This document shows, one piece after another, positions 1 through 8,246 of a DNA stretch of 64,000 bases (within the stretch, counting starts at the first letter, position 1; every line of letters starts with the position of its first letter). The stretch lies in assembly GCA_902794095.1 (NCBI GenBank), contig CADBFZ010000011.1:58655-122654 (forward strand), read 5' to 3'. The position numbers and the translations under genes were made by a program. The notes under the pieces are model-generated. The model was not told where the DNA came from. It did not search any database and was given only the letters and a program-made list of their open reading frames with translations. The stretch is from an uncultured Lachnospiraceae bacterium (GTDB lineage: Bacteria > Bacillota > Clostridia > Lachnospirales > Lachnospiraceae).

Positions 1-186
1 GTAATGGCTGACAGAAAGATGAGCCTTAATGAACTCTCCGAAAAGGTCGGAGTATCCAATGTAAATCTGTCGAAAATAAAGACAGGCAAGATAAGTGCAA
101 TACGTTTCTCCACTCTCGAATCTATATGCGAAGTTCTCCAGTGCCAGCCCGGAGACATACTCGAATACGATTCGGATGCACAGTAA
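1..186 (+). CDS. Cro/CI-type HTH regulator, 5' end outside window
   Basis: This is the C-terminal part of a small helix-turn-helix transcription factor of the YozG-like, XRE-related type. The visible residues (SLNELSEKVGVSNVNLSKIK, then IRFSTLESICEVLQCQPGDI) are the recognition helices and the conserved end of that family. The reading frame is open to base 1, and known members carry a few more residues before the DRKMSLNEL stretch, so the ATG at position 4 is probably internal and the gene starts upstream. The family usually represses its own promoter or a neighbour's; the target cannot be seen here. A perfect bidirectional terminator follows at once. Confidence 0.85.
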   Translation, partial: VMADRKMSLNELSEKVGVSNVNLSKIKTGKISAIRFSTLESICEVLQCQPGDILEYDSDAQ

Positions 187-189
187 ATT

Positions 190-218
190 AAAAGAGGTCC
201 CGCAAGGGACCTCTTTTA
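190..218. terminator. Bidirectional intrinsic terminator
   Basis: A perfect 11-bp stem (191-201 with 206-216) and a GCAA loop, flanked by A and T runs. It lies between the convergent HTH gene and the DUF3021 gene and can serve both strands. Confidence 0.9.
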
Positions 219-228
219 TTGCTTTAGT

Positions 229-651
229 TTATTTCATTGAACTGATCTTCTTATTCATTTCATCGGCTTCTTTTCTGTAATATCTCATAAAGCAGAACCA
301 GATGACAAATGCAACTGCTATCTGAATACATGCGATAAGAATTCCCTGAGTTACGGATGCGGAGCCTCCGATCCAGCCTACGGAAAAAGCTACTATGGTG
401 TAGATTACACATCCGATTCCCATATGGACAAGTACTTTAACGGGCATGGGAAGCTTATCGCTTCTGTAAACCATTGTGGGCACTCCAAATCCCAAACCTA
501 CGATCACGGATGCGATGACCATCTTGGTGTATCTGTAACCTTCGAGAGTGTATACGCCGCCTCCCATGATATCAAAGATAATTCCTACTATGCTGAAAAT
601 GGCAAGTGCCATACCGATACTGATAACGATACTTTTAAGTAAATCCTTCAT
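229..651 (-). CDS. DUF3021 family membrane protein
   Basis: A 140-residue integral membrane protein with four hydrophobic segments (about 8-30, 40-60, 72-92 and 100-120) and a charged C-terminal tail. Size, topology and position 11 bp downstream of a LytTR regulator match DUF3021, a family nearly always paired with LytTR regulators. In such pairs the membrane protein is thought to modulate the regulator and its own expression; that role is inferred. A strong AGGAGG precedes the ATG. The operon ends at the terminator near 190-218. Confidence 0.8.
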   Translation of the reverse strand: MKDLLKSIVISIGMALAIFSIVGIIFDIMGGGVYTLEGYRYTKMVIASVIVGLGFGVPTMVYRSDKLPMPVKVLVHMGIGCVIYTIVAFSVGWIGGSASVTQGILIACIQIAVAFVIWFCFMRYYRKEADEMNKKISSMK

Positions 652-662
652 ATGATTTCCTC

Positions 663-1100
663 CTATAAACCGAGATATTTTTTGAATTCGCGCAGATAAG
701 TTCTGGATACATAATCTTTACTTCCGTTCTTCAATTTGAGAAGAAGCGTTCCGCTGAATCCGGGCTCGATATGATCCATGTATGACAGATTAATGAGCGT
801 GGTCTTGGATATCTGCATAAAACCTTTGCCGAGCTGAGATGCGAGTTCATACAATCTTTTACGGGAGCGGTATGTATTCTTTTCACCGTAAATGATGGTG
901 TCACCGTTCTCAACCCTGACCATGTATATGTCAGTGGGTCTGAGGATGATGATATCCTCTTCATTTTGTAATGCGGTTATGGGAGTTTCACTCGCGCCGA
1001 AGGCATCGATCATACGCTGTATTTCCTCCGTAACCGCGTCGGTGTGAATTACGGCATAAGGCTCTTTGTATTCGGGTGAGATGTCAACTCTTACTTTCAT
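663..1100 (-). CDS. LytTR family DNA-binding regulator
   Basis: A 145-residue protein whose C-terminal two thirds (about 40-145) form a LytTR DNA-binding domain; the run GKGFMQISKTTLINLSYMDH and the closing SRTYLREFKKYLGL are typical. There is no N-terminal receiver domain, so it is a stand-alone LytTR regulator, the class paired with DUF3021 membrane proteins. AAGGAGG sits 8 bp before the ATG. It is co-transcribed with the DUF3021 gene and probably controls its own operon. The signal it answers is not visible. Confidence 0.88.
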   Translation of the reverse strand: MKVRVDISPEYKEPYAVIHTDAVTEEIQRMIDAFGASETPITALQNEEDIIILRPTDIYMVRVENGDTIIYGEKNTYRSRKRLYELASQLGKGFMQISKTTLINLSYMDHIEPGFSGTLLLKLKNGSKDYVSRTYLREFKKYLGL

Positions 1101-1185
1101 TTAAGTTGCCTCCTTTCTTCTATCTGAGGCAATAATACTATCTCGGTTTCTTTTTGTATCGCGATATGCGATGAGTGGCAAGAAA

Positions 1186-1215
1186 TTGAAGGTGAAATGC
1201 ATTTTTTAGTATAAA
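1186..1215 (+). promoter_or_regulatory. Possible sigma-A promoter
   Basis: TTGAAG, 18 bp, then TATAAA, upstream of the gene at 1311, giving a leader of about 90 bases. A 15-bp near-identical direct repeat (1210-1224 and 1255-1269, one mismatch, 45 bp apart) begins at the -10 region. Confidence 0.4.
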
Positions 1216-1310
1216 ACATTAATAAAAATCCGAAAATAATTATTATTTCCGTGATATAAAACGTTAATAGGTGTTACAATGCTTTATGTTTATTAATTAG
1301 GAGAAATCAA

Positions 1311-2102
1311 ATGGGAACATTACGTGAAGATACAAATGAACAGATCAAAACAATGAAGGACAGATCCTTCAAGGATAAATTCGAATACTTCTGGGAGTAC
1401 TACAAATTCCATGCTCTCGGAATCATCGTTGGAGTTGCGGTTATCATAGCAATTATCCGCTCCATCGTTTCATACAGGGAATATGCCATAAGCATTATCA
1501 TGGTAAATCCCGATAACATTGTCACGGAAGAGCTTGCACCCGAATGGGAAAGTGACCTTGCAGAGATACTTCAGATCAACACCGGGAAGGAACAGATCTA
1601 TATCGATACTTCAATCTCGGTCGGAAATAATACACCTCAGCAGCTCGAGTATTCGGCGCTTCAAAAGTTGGTTGCGTTCTTCACTTCAAGAACTGCGGAT
1701 GTATTTATATCTAACACGCCTCTCTTCGAAGAGTACTCACAAAACGGCAACCTAAGCGATCTCAGAAATTATTACACGGATGAGGAACTTGAAGCTCTCT
1801 CAGACATCATCTATTACACAGATGCTGCAACATTTGTAGATTATCAGGATGTTACCAATCTTGATGCCAAGGAAGATCAGGAGAAGTACACCGTAGATCA
1901 CAGAGATCCTGATTCAATGCAAGATCCCATTCCTACCGGCTTCTATATCACGGATTCATCCAGACTCGGTCAGGCAGGTGTTTACGCATACATAAACGGA
2001 TTAAACTATCAGGGACATCCTCAGGAAGGTGTAATCGGAATTCCCGTAGTTGTAACCGATGTCGAAAAGGCAAAGATAGCAGTTGAATATTTCTTGAACT
2101 AA
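1311..2102 (+). CDS. Membrane-anchored protein of unknown function
   Basis: A 263-residue protein with a charged cytoplasmic N-terminus (1-33), one transmembrane helix (about 36-56, rich in I, V and G) and an extracytoplasmic domain of about 205 residues without cysteines or an obvious catalytic motif. There is no signal-peptidase site, so it should stay anchored with the C-terminal domain outside. Parts of the outer domain (AFFTSRTADVFISNTPLFEE) loosely recall solute-binding folds, but I cannot place it in a named family. AGGAG at 1299-1303 supports the start. It is a single gene between a possible promoter and a strong terminator. Confidence 0.75.
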   Translation: MGTLREDTNEQIKTMKDRSFKDKFEYFWEYYKFHALGIIVGVAVIIAIIRSIVSYREYAISIIMVNPDNIVTEELAPEWESDLAEILQINTGKEQIYIDTSISVGNNTPQQLEYSALQKLVAFFTSRTADVFISNTPLFEEYSQNGNLSDLRNYYTDEELEALSDIIYYTDAATFVDYQDVTNLDAKEDQEKYTVDHRDPDSMQDPIPTGFYITDSSRLGQAGVYAYINGLNYQGHPQEGVIGIPVVVTDVEKAKIAVEYFLN

Positions 2103-2114
2103 AAAAATGCACGC

Positions 2115-2142
2115 AAAAGCCCTCCCGCATGGGAGGGCTTTT
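2115..2142. terminator. Bidirectional intrinsic terminator
   Basis: A perfect 12-bp stem (2115-2126 with 2131-2142), GCAT loop, A and T flanks, between the gene ending at 2102 and the convergent rubrerythrin gene. Confidence 0.92.
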
Positions 2143-2154
2143 ATAATTCCTGAT

Positions 2155-2817
2155 TTAGAAATTGTCTTCGTGAACTTCGAAGAAACTCTGAGGATGCTTA
2201 CAAACAGGGCAAACCTCGGGTGCTTCGGTTCCGACAACGATGTGTCCGCAGTTACGGCACTCCCAAACGGTTACGCCGGACTTCTTGAACACTTCCATAG
2301 CCTTAACGTTCTGAAGGAGCTTGCGATAACGCTCTTCGTGCATCTTCTCGATTGCAGCAACTCCTCTGAACTGCTCAGCAAGCTCGTGGAATCCTTCCTC
2401 GTCAGCTTCTTTAGCCATACGATCGTACATATCGGTCCACTCGAAATTCTCTCCTGCTGCTGCAGCAAGAAGGTTCTCTTCGGTGGTTCCGAGTTCGCCG
2501 AGAGCTTTGAACCAAAGCTTTGCGTGCTCTTTCTCGTTCTCTGCGGTCTTAAGGAACAAAGCTGCGATCTGCTCATATCCGTTCTTTTTTGCAACGGATG
2601 CAAAATAGGTATATTTATTTCTGGCCTGGGACTCACCTGCGAATGCTTCGCGAAGGTTCTGTTCGGTCTTGGTTCCTGCATAAGGATTCTTGGACTCTTT
2701 TTCGATCTTCTCGAAATCAGATGCGGGATGATTGCATCTGGGGCAAGTAAAATCGTCGGGAAGGGTCTCTCCCTCGTACTCATATCCGCATACCTTACAC
2801 TTCCATACTGTAGCCAT
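2155..2817 (-). CDS. Rubrerythrin with rubredoxin domains at both ends
   Basis: A 220-residue cytoplasmic non-haem iron protein, expected to reduce hydrogen peroxide in this anaerobe. Domain order: N-terminal rubredoxin knuckles (CKVCGYEY and CPRCNHPA, about 7-35), a ferritin-like di-iron core with the two E-x-x-H ligand runs (ENEKEH and EKMHEERY), and a C-terminal rubredoxin (CRNCGH and CPVCKHP). Classical rubrerythrins have only the C-terminal rubredoxin and reverse rubrerythrins only the N-terminal one; this protein has both. The ATG at 2817 is chosen because AAGGAGG lies 7 bases upstream; a longer frame to 2865 has no ribosome site and would run into the predicted operator. Confidence 0.93.
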   Translation of the reverse strand: MATVWKCKVCGYEYEGETLPDDFTCPRCNHPASDFEKIEKESKNPYAGTKTEQNLREAFAGESQARNKYTYFASVAKKNGYEQIAALFLKTAENEKEHAKLWFKALGELGTTEENLLAAAAGENFEWTDMYDRMAKEADEEGFHELAEQFRGVAAIEKMHEERYRKLLQNVKAMEVFKKSGVTVWECRNCGHIVVGTEAPEVCPVCKHPQSFFEVHEDNF

Positions 2818-2858
2818 AATTGCCTCCTTAAGGTTGTTGTTAGCCTGTACATTACGAT

Positions 2859-2877
2859 CTGTCACTTAGTGTGACAG
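2859..2877. promoter_or_regulatory. Palindromic operator candidate before rubrerythrin
   Basis: Perfect 7-bp arms CTGTCAC and GTGACAG around a 5-bp spacer, just downstream of the predicted transcription start. It does not resemble the PerR box. A repressor is expected but not identified. Confidence 0.5.
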
Positions 2878-2886
2878 TACTCTTTG

Positions 2887-2915
2887 ATTATATCCGAAAG
2901 TGTTCGCGTTTCCAA
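2887..2915 (-). promoter_or_regulatory. Sigma-A promoter of the rubrerythrin gene
   Basis: On the minus strand TTGGAA, 17 bp, TATAAT; the start point would fall near 2880, directly before the dyad at 2859-2877. Confidence 0.7.
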
Positions 2916-2966
2916 CAAAATAAAACACTCCGGAGTCTTAAATTTCAATAAAACTTAGAGTTTACG

Positions 2967-5282
2967 TTAACTAACGATGCTTTCCAGTGCATCTTTCATA
3001 GCCAGGTATTCTTCCGCAAATTTCGGATGGTTTCCGGTGACATATTCTTCATCCCCTGCCTTCGAAGCTTTCTCAAGTTCAAGTGCAAGGTCCGAAAGTC
3101 CCATGGCACCTATGGTCTTGGACGAACTCTTAAGTGAATGGATAAGCGTCTCGTAGTTCTTCAGATCCTTTGATTCGAAATACAAATTCAGGTTCTCGCT
3201 CTTACCCTTATAGGATGAGATAAATTCTCGGATCATCTCAACATAGAAATCCTTGTCACCACCGCAATATCCCAGTCCGGATTTAACATCCATTCCTTCA
3301 AGTGCAAGTCTTGCAAGGATATAATCGGTATTTTCGGAAGAATTTGAATCAGCACCGCCGGGGGTGAATTCCATGATTTCATCATTCGCACCTGAATCCG
3401 AAGCGGTCTCATCACCGGGTGCTGCATTCCTTGTTTCGGTAAGTTCGAGAGGAAGGTATTTTTCAAGTTGCTCCTCCAGCTCAACTATCTCAATAGGCTT
3501 GGACAGATAATCATCAAATCCCGCGTCGAGATAAGTCTCCTTAGCACCTACAACGGCATTTGCGGTAAGAGCTATGATAACGGTACCCTCAGGTATCATA
3601 TCCTTCTCTTTAAGGATTTTAAGCGTATCTATACCGTCCATCTTGGGCATCATATGATCCAGGAATACGATGTGATAGAACTTGTCCTTCATCTTATCGA
3701 TGCATTCCTGACCGGAAAATGCAAAGTCGGGCACGATGCCGTTTTGTTTTAACAGATTCTTGGCAACCTTGCAGTTCATTTCGTTATCATCGACTACAAG
3801 TACGCCGGCCTTGGGTGCATAGATAAACTCACGCACGGTCTCCTGTCTTACGGTCTTTGCAAATCTCTCGGTGTATTTACCCACGGGTGAATCATCAACT
3901 ATTTCCTGACGCAGGGTAAAAGAAAACGAAGACCCTATTCCGTACTCACTACTTACGTGAAGCTCACTGTCCATCATCTCAAGAAGCTTGGTGACAATGG
4001 CCATTCCAAGACCAGTGCCTTCGATACCGCGGTTTCTTTTCTCATCGAGACGTCCGAAGGATTCGAAGAGCTTGTCCATATCTTCCTGTCTGATTCCGAT
4101 ACCGGTATCCGATACATCCACATCAATGAAGATGTTCTTGCCTTCTCTGGACGCTTCTTTGAGAGTAAGGGATATACTTCCCTCTTCAGTATACTTAACT
4201 GCGTTTGTGAGCAGATTCATGACGACCTGGGATACTCTTAGATCGTCACCATACATAGTTACGGGAAGATTAGGATCCACATCGACTTTGAATTCAAGAT
4301 TCTTAGCCTTGGCCCTTGCAGCAACGGAATTTATGAGATTGTTTACGACGGATGCAAAATCATATTCCGCAGGTGCAATCTCCATCTTGCCGTCTTCGAT
4401 CTTGGAAAAGTCCAGAATGGTATTGATAATGGACAGAAGATTCTTGCCCGCAACCTGAATGTCGCCGGCATAATCCCTGATATTCGGATCCGTAGACTCT
4501 CTTAAGATCATCTCGTTCATACCAAGTACGGCATTGATGGGAGTTCTGATCTCATGGGACATCTGGGCCAGGAATCTGCTCTTTGCTTTATCCGCAGCGA
4601 TTGCGGCATCTGCAGCTTCCTGAAGTTTCATCTCATATTCAAGTGCGTTGATGGTAGAGATCTGATAGCTGCTTACGGTGATTAATACAACGAATGCATC
4701 AACAAAATAAAGAACAGGAAATCTGTTCATGAAAGTTACGCTATAGTACTGAGCCATTCTTTCTCTCAAAGGAGTATAGAACATTATGATAAGGAGAAAC
4801 TCATAATAGAAGGACAGAAATATTCCGTATTTGGCGCCCACAAGGAAGCTTACCGCTATGGGAACTATTACTGTCCAAAGAATTGCGAAGCCGTCATTAA
4901 CGCCCATGAGACCATAGTAGGTAAATATCCCAAGGCCGATGATCATGACTGCATATATAACACCCTTTCGGTTATGTCTCACTTTGATCTCAAAGACCAT
5001 GAACAAACCGATAAGGGCAATTGCTGCTGTGGTATAAGTTACAAACCCTTTGTGCTGAATGATGTTTAATACGGTCATTATGAAACCGCCGATGGAAACG
5101 ATGATTCCAAGCATTGAAAGGGTTCTTTCATTTCTTTTTAAACGTGCACCGACGAATATATCCGTATTCATGTAACGGCTATATTCCTTCGAAAAAAGAG
5201 GTATTACATTGGAATTTTCTTTTACCGGTTCTGACATTCCGTTTTCCAAAAATTCAGGATATCGTCTCGTTTCGATGCGCAT
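2967..5282 (-). CDS. Hybrid sensor histidine kinase with receiver and HPt domains
   Basis: A 771-residue membrane phosphorelay protein. About six hydrophobic helices span residues 55-205, followed by a short coiled linker, a HisKA domain with the phospho-acceptor H243 (MSHEIRTPIN), a HATPase domain with N360 and the boxes DTGIGI and GTGLGM, a receiver domain with D542 (FLDHMMPKMDG) and a C-terminal HPt domain with H715 (LIHSLKSSSKTIGA). The relay would be H243 to D542 to H715 to an unlinked response regulator; none is adjacent. There is no periplasmic ligand domain, so the membrane bundle is the likely sensor. The start is uncertain: the Met at 5237 would reduce overlap with the upstream gene from 61 to 16 bp, and neither has a strong ribosome site. 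Confidence 0.9.
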   Translation of the reverse strand: MRIETRRYPEFLENGMSEPVKENSNVIPLFSKEYSRYMNTDIFVGARLKRNERTLSMLGIIVSIGGFIMTVLNIIQHKGFVTYTTAAIALIGLFMVFEIKVRHNRKGVIYAVMIIGLGIFTYYGLMGVNDGFAILWTVIVPIAVSFLVGAKYGIFLSFYYEFLLIIMFYTPLRERMAQYYSVTFMNRFPVLYFVDAFVVLITVSSYQISTINALEYEMKLQEAADAAIAADKAKSRFLAQMSHEIRTPINAVLGMNEMILRESTDPNIRDYAGDIQVAGKNLLSIINTILDFSKIEDGKMEIAPAEYDFASVVNNLINSVAARAKAKNLEFKVDVDPNLPVTMYGDDLRVSQVVMNLLTNAVKYTEEGSISLTLKEASREGKNIFIDVDVSDTGIGIRQEDMDKLFESFGRLDEKRNRGIEGTGLGMAIVTKLLEMMDSELHVSSEYGIGSSFSFTLRQEIVDDSPVGKYTERFAKTVRQETVREFIYAPKAGVLVVDDNEMNCKVAKNLLKQNGIVPDFAFSGQECIDKMKDKFYHIVFLDHMMPKMDGIDTLKILKEKDMIPEGTVIIALTANAVVGAKETYLDAGFDDYLSKPIEIVELEEQLEKYLPLELTETRNAAPGDETASDSGANDEIMEFTPGGADSNSSENTDYILARLALEGMDVKSGLGYCGGDKDFYVEMIREFISSYKGKSENLNLYFESKDLKNYETLIHSLKSSSKTIGAMGLSDLALELEKASKAGDEEYVTGNHPKFAEEYLAMKDALESIVS

Positions 5283-6424
5283 CTTCCCTGTATCATCTCA
5301 GGGCTTCCTCCTCCCCTTGCGGAGAGTTTATCCTTCATCATCTCGCCAAGTTTACGGGCATCAAGTCCTGCACCGCCTGCGTAATACACATATCCGTTTT
5401 CATCGCTTCCGCTGAAAACTCCCGTGTATCCTTTGCTTACCTGAACGAGCTCGTTGAATATATTTTTCAAATCCGCCGGTGATAATTCAAAATCGGTTAC
5501 CACAGGTCCTTCATGTTCACCGCTTCTTACGCTCTCCAAGATGCTCTTCTGCACTGATGCGGAGAGTTTTTCCCTTAAAGACCTGTTGTCATCGCGGAGC
5601 TTATCAACAAGTCCGGGAACATTTTCGGCATTCGTTGAAAAAGAATCCGAAAGCGATTTGAGAAGTTCGAGATTATGATCAATATATTCAAAGGCTCTTC
5701 TGCCACATAAGAAACTAAGCTGAGTTCCGCCCTTTACGGATGCGGATGAAATGATCTTGATGATTCCAACAGATCCCGTATATGAAACGTGAGGTGCACA
5801 GCATGCACATACATCAAGAGGTTCTGCTTCATCACCGATGATAATAAGTCTGACCTGTCCCGCGATATCGATCTTACTTCTGTATGAAAGATCTTCGAGT
5901 TCTTCTTTTGCCGGATAGGAATCAGTAATGGATATATTTTCGCGAACGGCTTCGTTTGCTCTTCTCTCAAGGATATTTATCTGCTCCTTGGTGAGCTTTC
6001 CATCGCAAACTAAAGATACCGGTTCATCATCACTAAGATGAAATCCGATATTGTTATATCCGAACATGCTGAAAATAAGTCCTGACAGAATATGCTCACC
6101 GCTGTGGTTCTCCATTCTGTCCAGACGCTTTGCCCAATCAAGTATGCAATAAACCTCAGTGCCCGCTTCAATGGGCGCATCCACTTCATATCTGATATCC
6201 GTTTCACATTCGGATGCATTTCCTATCAGTTCGCCGTTAAGTATGCGTACTGTTTTTCCTGCATACTCAAGCTTTCCCGTATCGGCGTATTGTCCGCCTT
6301 CTTCCGGGAAAAAGATAGTGGATTTAAGCTGTATGTAATTCTTACCGTTATCCGTAAAACTGTCCGTAACAGTTGTACTTAGTTCCTTCAGATAACTTCT
6401 TCTTTCGTAAATCTTATCAGTCAT
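5222..6424 (-). CDS. AlaX-type alanyl-tRNA editing protein with DHHA1 domain
   Basis: A free-standing homologue of the alanyl-tRNA synthetase editing domain that should hydrolyse mischarged Ser- or Gly-tRNA(Ala). The N-terminal part has FFPEEGGQYADTG (38-50), the HSGEH zinc/catalytic motif at 107-111 and the second zinc site CACCAPH (206-212). The C-terminal 90 residues carry the glycine-rich DHHA1 signature GGGSPEMIQGR. At 400 residues it is the long AlaX form. I place the start at 6424, one base after the stop of the pilin-like gene; the longer frame to 6478 would lie inside that gene. It is probably translated by coupling. Confidence 0.88.
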   Translation of the reverse strand: MTDKIYERRSYLKELSTTVTDSFTDNGKNYIQLKSTIFFPEEGGQYADTGKLEYAGKTVRILNGELIGNASECETDIRYEVDAPIEAGTEVYCILDWAKRLDRMENHSGEHILSGLIFSMFGYNNIGFHLSDDEPVSLVCDGKLTKEQINILERRANEAVRENISITDSYPAKEELEDLSYRSKIDIAGQVRLIIIGDEAEPLDVCACCAPHVSYTGSVGIIKIISSASVKGGTQLSFLCGRRAFEYIDHNLELLKSLSDSFSTNAENVPGLVDKLRDDNRSLREKLSASVQKSILESVRSGEHEGPVVTDFELSPADLKNIFNELVQVSKGYTGVFSGSDENGYVYYAGGAGLDARKLGEMMKDKLSARGGGSPEMIQGRCASKRDDILNFWKTECQNR

Positions 6425-6425
6425 A

Positions 6426-7097
6426 TTATTCCATGTTCTTAAGCCAGGTCCAGAAAGCTGAATTTTTAACGGTATCATTCTTATATGCGTTTCCGTGATA
6501 TGCGATCAGATAATACTGTATTCTTTTGCCGGCAAGGGGTCCTGATACAAATACGTTGCCGGAATCCATGATGGTACTGGAATCGTGGAATCTGGGATTC
6601 TTGGTAGTCCACTCACCGTTATAGAAATACCAGGGTTTGGAATTCTCATCTTCCATGTAGAAAGCATAGAATACGGTGTATTTATCCTCTTCGGTAACGG
6701 TATACGCATGGGATCCTGACTTTGCATTCGCATTGGATCCGACAGCGACCATGAAACAATAGGGTTTATCACTTGGAAGTCCGGCAAGTCTGAGAAGATC
6801 CTGGGCAAATTTTGTATTACTGATATCCTGATCTTCATTTCCGGAGGTTGAAGCTACTCTTGCTCCGCTAACAACGGGAGTACCTACAGGAGTTTCACCG
6901 TTTAATCCGTATTGTCCGGAGAACATTGCCTGAGCGGCATCAAGACAGGACTTTGCATTGGGCAGATACTTCTTGGCTCTTGCCTGTTCGATATAACCCA
7001 TAAGTCCCGGAATCAAAAGTGCAGCAAGTAAAGCGAGAATGATCAATACAACAACAAGTTCGACAAGAGTAAAACCTTTGTTGGATGACTTTTTCAT
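6426..7097 (-). CDS. Type IV pilin-like prepilin
   Basis: A 223-residue protein with a class III signal: short basic leader ending in G, then FTLVELVVVLIILALLAALL as the hydrophobic N-terminal helix. The G^F cut site and Glu at +5 are those cut by prepilin peptidase. The remaining 180 residues are a soluble pilin-like domain (LDAAQAMFSGQYG, later WYFYNGEWTTKNP). No assembly ATPase, platform protein, secretin or peptidase is nearby, so it either joins a pilus or pseudopilus machine encoded elsewhere or works alone. It overlaps no gene and is directly followed by the AlaX gene. Confidence 0.88.
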   Translation of the reverse strand: MKKSSNKGFTLVELVVVLIILALLAALLIPGLMGYIEQARAKKYLPNAKSCLDAAQAMFSGQYGLNGETPVGTPVVSGARVASTSGNEDQDISNTKFAQDLLRLAGLPSDKPYCFMVAVGSNANAKSGSHAYTVTEEDKYTVFYAFYMEDENSKPWYFYNGEWTTKNPRFHDSSTIMDSGNVFVSGPLAGKRIQYYLIAYHGNAYKNDTVKNSAFWTWLKNME

Positions 7098-7171
7098 TTT
7101 CCTATTCTTCTCCCCATCTCTAGATTATTAAAAAATTATAAACTGTAATGATTATAGCACATAGATTCAGG

Positions 7172-7205
7172 CAAAAAAAGAACCTCACAGCATAGCTGTG
7201 AGGCT
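7172..7205 (-). terminator. Intrinsic terminator after the sugar-binding gene
   Basis: A stem of 8 bp (7183-7190 with 7196-7203) followed on the minus strand by TTCTTTTTTT. Confidence 0.85.
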
Positions 7206-7231
7206 CTTCATCGTAATTATTTATGGGATAA

Positions 7232-8233
7232 TCATTTAAATGAATTAACATTACTGCTATCAACAGGAACATAAGGAACCCAGACATAAAGTCCGTCATC
7301 ACTAAGTCCCTCAACTCCTGCAGCAGATCCGTGTTTTGCAAGTGCAATAGATAATTCAATTGCCGCAGCACCCTGGCCTACCGCAGATTGATAAACCGTA
7401 AACTGCATGCCGCCTTCACGTATCGAATCACAACCGGCATCTGTTGCATCGACACCGACTACGGGAATCTTCGCAGTATCAAACCCCTTTTCATTCATGG
7501 CACGCACAACTCCGATTGCCATGGAATCATTGTTACAGATAACTGCATCAAAGGGCTGGTTCGTTTTAAGAAAGATCAGAAACTCTTCATATGCCTTGGT
7601 CTCATCCCAATATGCAGTGTCGTTGAAAACATAGGTAACATTTACGTTGTTTTGCTTAAAGTAGTCCCTGACGCCGGCAGTTCTCCCTATTGCTGCGGGA
7701 TGTCCGGGCTGACCTTGAAAAACAACTATGTTCATAGAAGAGGGATTTCCAAGTTCTTTCCACACATATTCAGCCTGGAAGGATGCTGCATCATTCTCGT
7801 TACTGCCGACATACATGTATCTATTAGGCTCAAGCTTATCCTCTTCAGGCTGAGAATTAATGAAAACAACGGGGCAGTCCCCGGCTGCGATCTCAAGCTG
7901 AAGCGCTGTTTCACTGTCTACAGGATTACATATGATTACATCGTAACTCGATGAAGCGGCTTCACGGATCTGTTTAACCTGTTCGTCCACACTCGCACAC
8001 TCATCTCCAATCGTAACGGTAGCACCGTACTTAGAACCGGAATCTTTGATGGCATTTAACAATAATCCCTTAAAATCATCCAATACCGGTGTTGTACAGA
8101 AAATCTTTACGCCGGATCCTGAGACAGAGCCGCCTGCCCCTGCGCTTCCCGAACAACCCGCCAAAGACATAAGTATCATAGTACATGTCAGAATACTGAT
8201 GACAATTTTTCTTATATTCATATTGCTGATCAT
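7232..8233 (-). CDS. Sugar-type ABC solute-binding lipoprotein
   Basis: A 333-residue periplasmic-binding-protein type 1 (RbsB/MglB-like) receptor. It has a lipoprotein signal peptide with the lipobox LAGC, then a Gly/Ser linker, and the two-lobed sugar-binding fold (VIICNPVDSETALQLEIAAG, VICNNDSMAIGVVRAMNEKG, VVGVDATDAG). It should be tethered outside and bind a monosaccharide or similar polyol. No permease or ATPase gene is adjacent; instead it directly follows a chemoreceptor gene, which suggests a sensing role. The ATG at 8233 is chosen because GAGGAGG lies 8 bp upstream; a longer frame lacks a ribosome site. Confidence 0.9.
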   Translation of the reverse strand: MISNMNIRKIVISILTCTMILMSLAGCSGSAGAGGSVSGSGVKIFCTTPVLDDFKGLLLNAIKDSGSKYGATVTIGDECASVDEQVKQIREAASSSYDVIICNPVDSETALQLEIAAGDCPVVFINSQPEEDKLEPNRYMYVGSNENDAASFQAEYVWKELGNPSSMNIVVFQGQPGHPAAIGRTAGVRDYFKQNNVNVTYVFNDTAYWDETKAYEEFLIFLKTNQPFDAVICNNDSMAIGVVRAMNEKGFDTAKIPVVGVDATDAGCDSIREGGMQFTVYQSAVGQGAAAIELSIALAKHGSAAGVEGLSDDGLYVWVPYVPVDSSNVNSFK

Positions 8234-8246
8234 ATCCCCGGCCTCC

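Noticed and set aside
2107-2874. Long open frame opposite the rubrerythrin gene (255 residues, plus strand)
   Set aside because: It mirrors the codon pattern of the real gene, matches no family and lacks a ribosome site; same for the long frames opposite ppk1 (27229-28146), at 7388-7954 and at 13112-13972.
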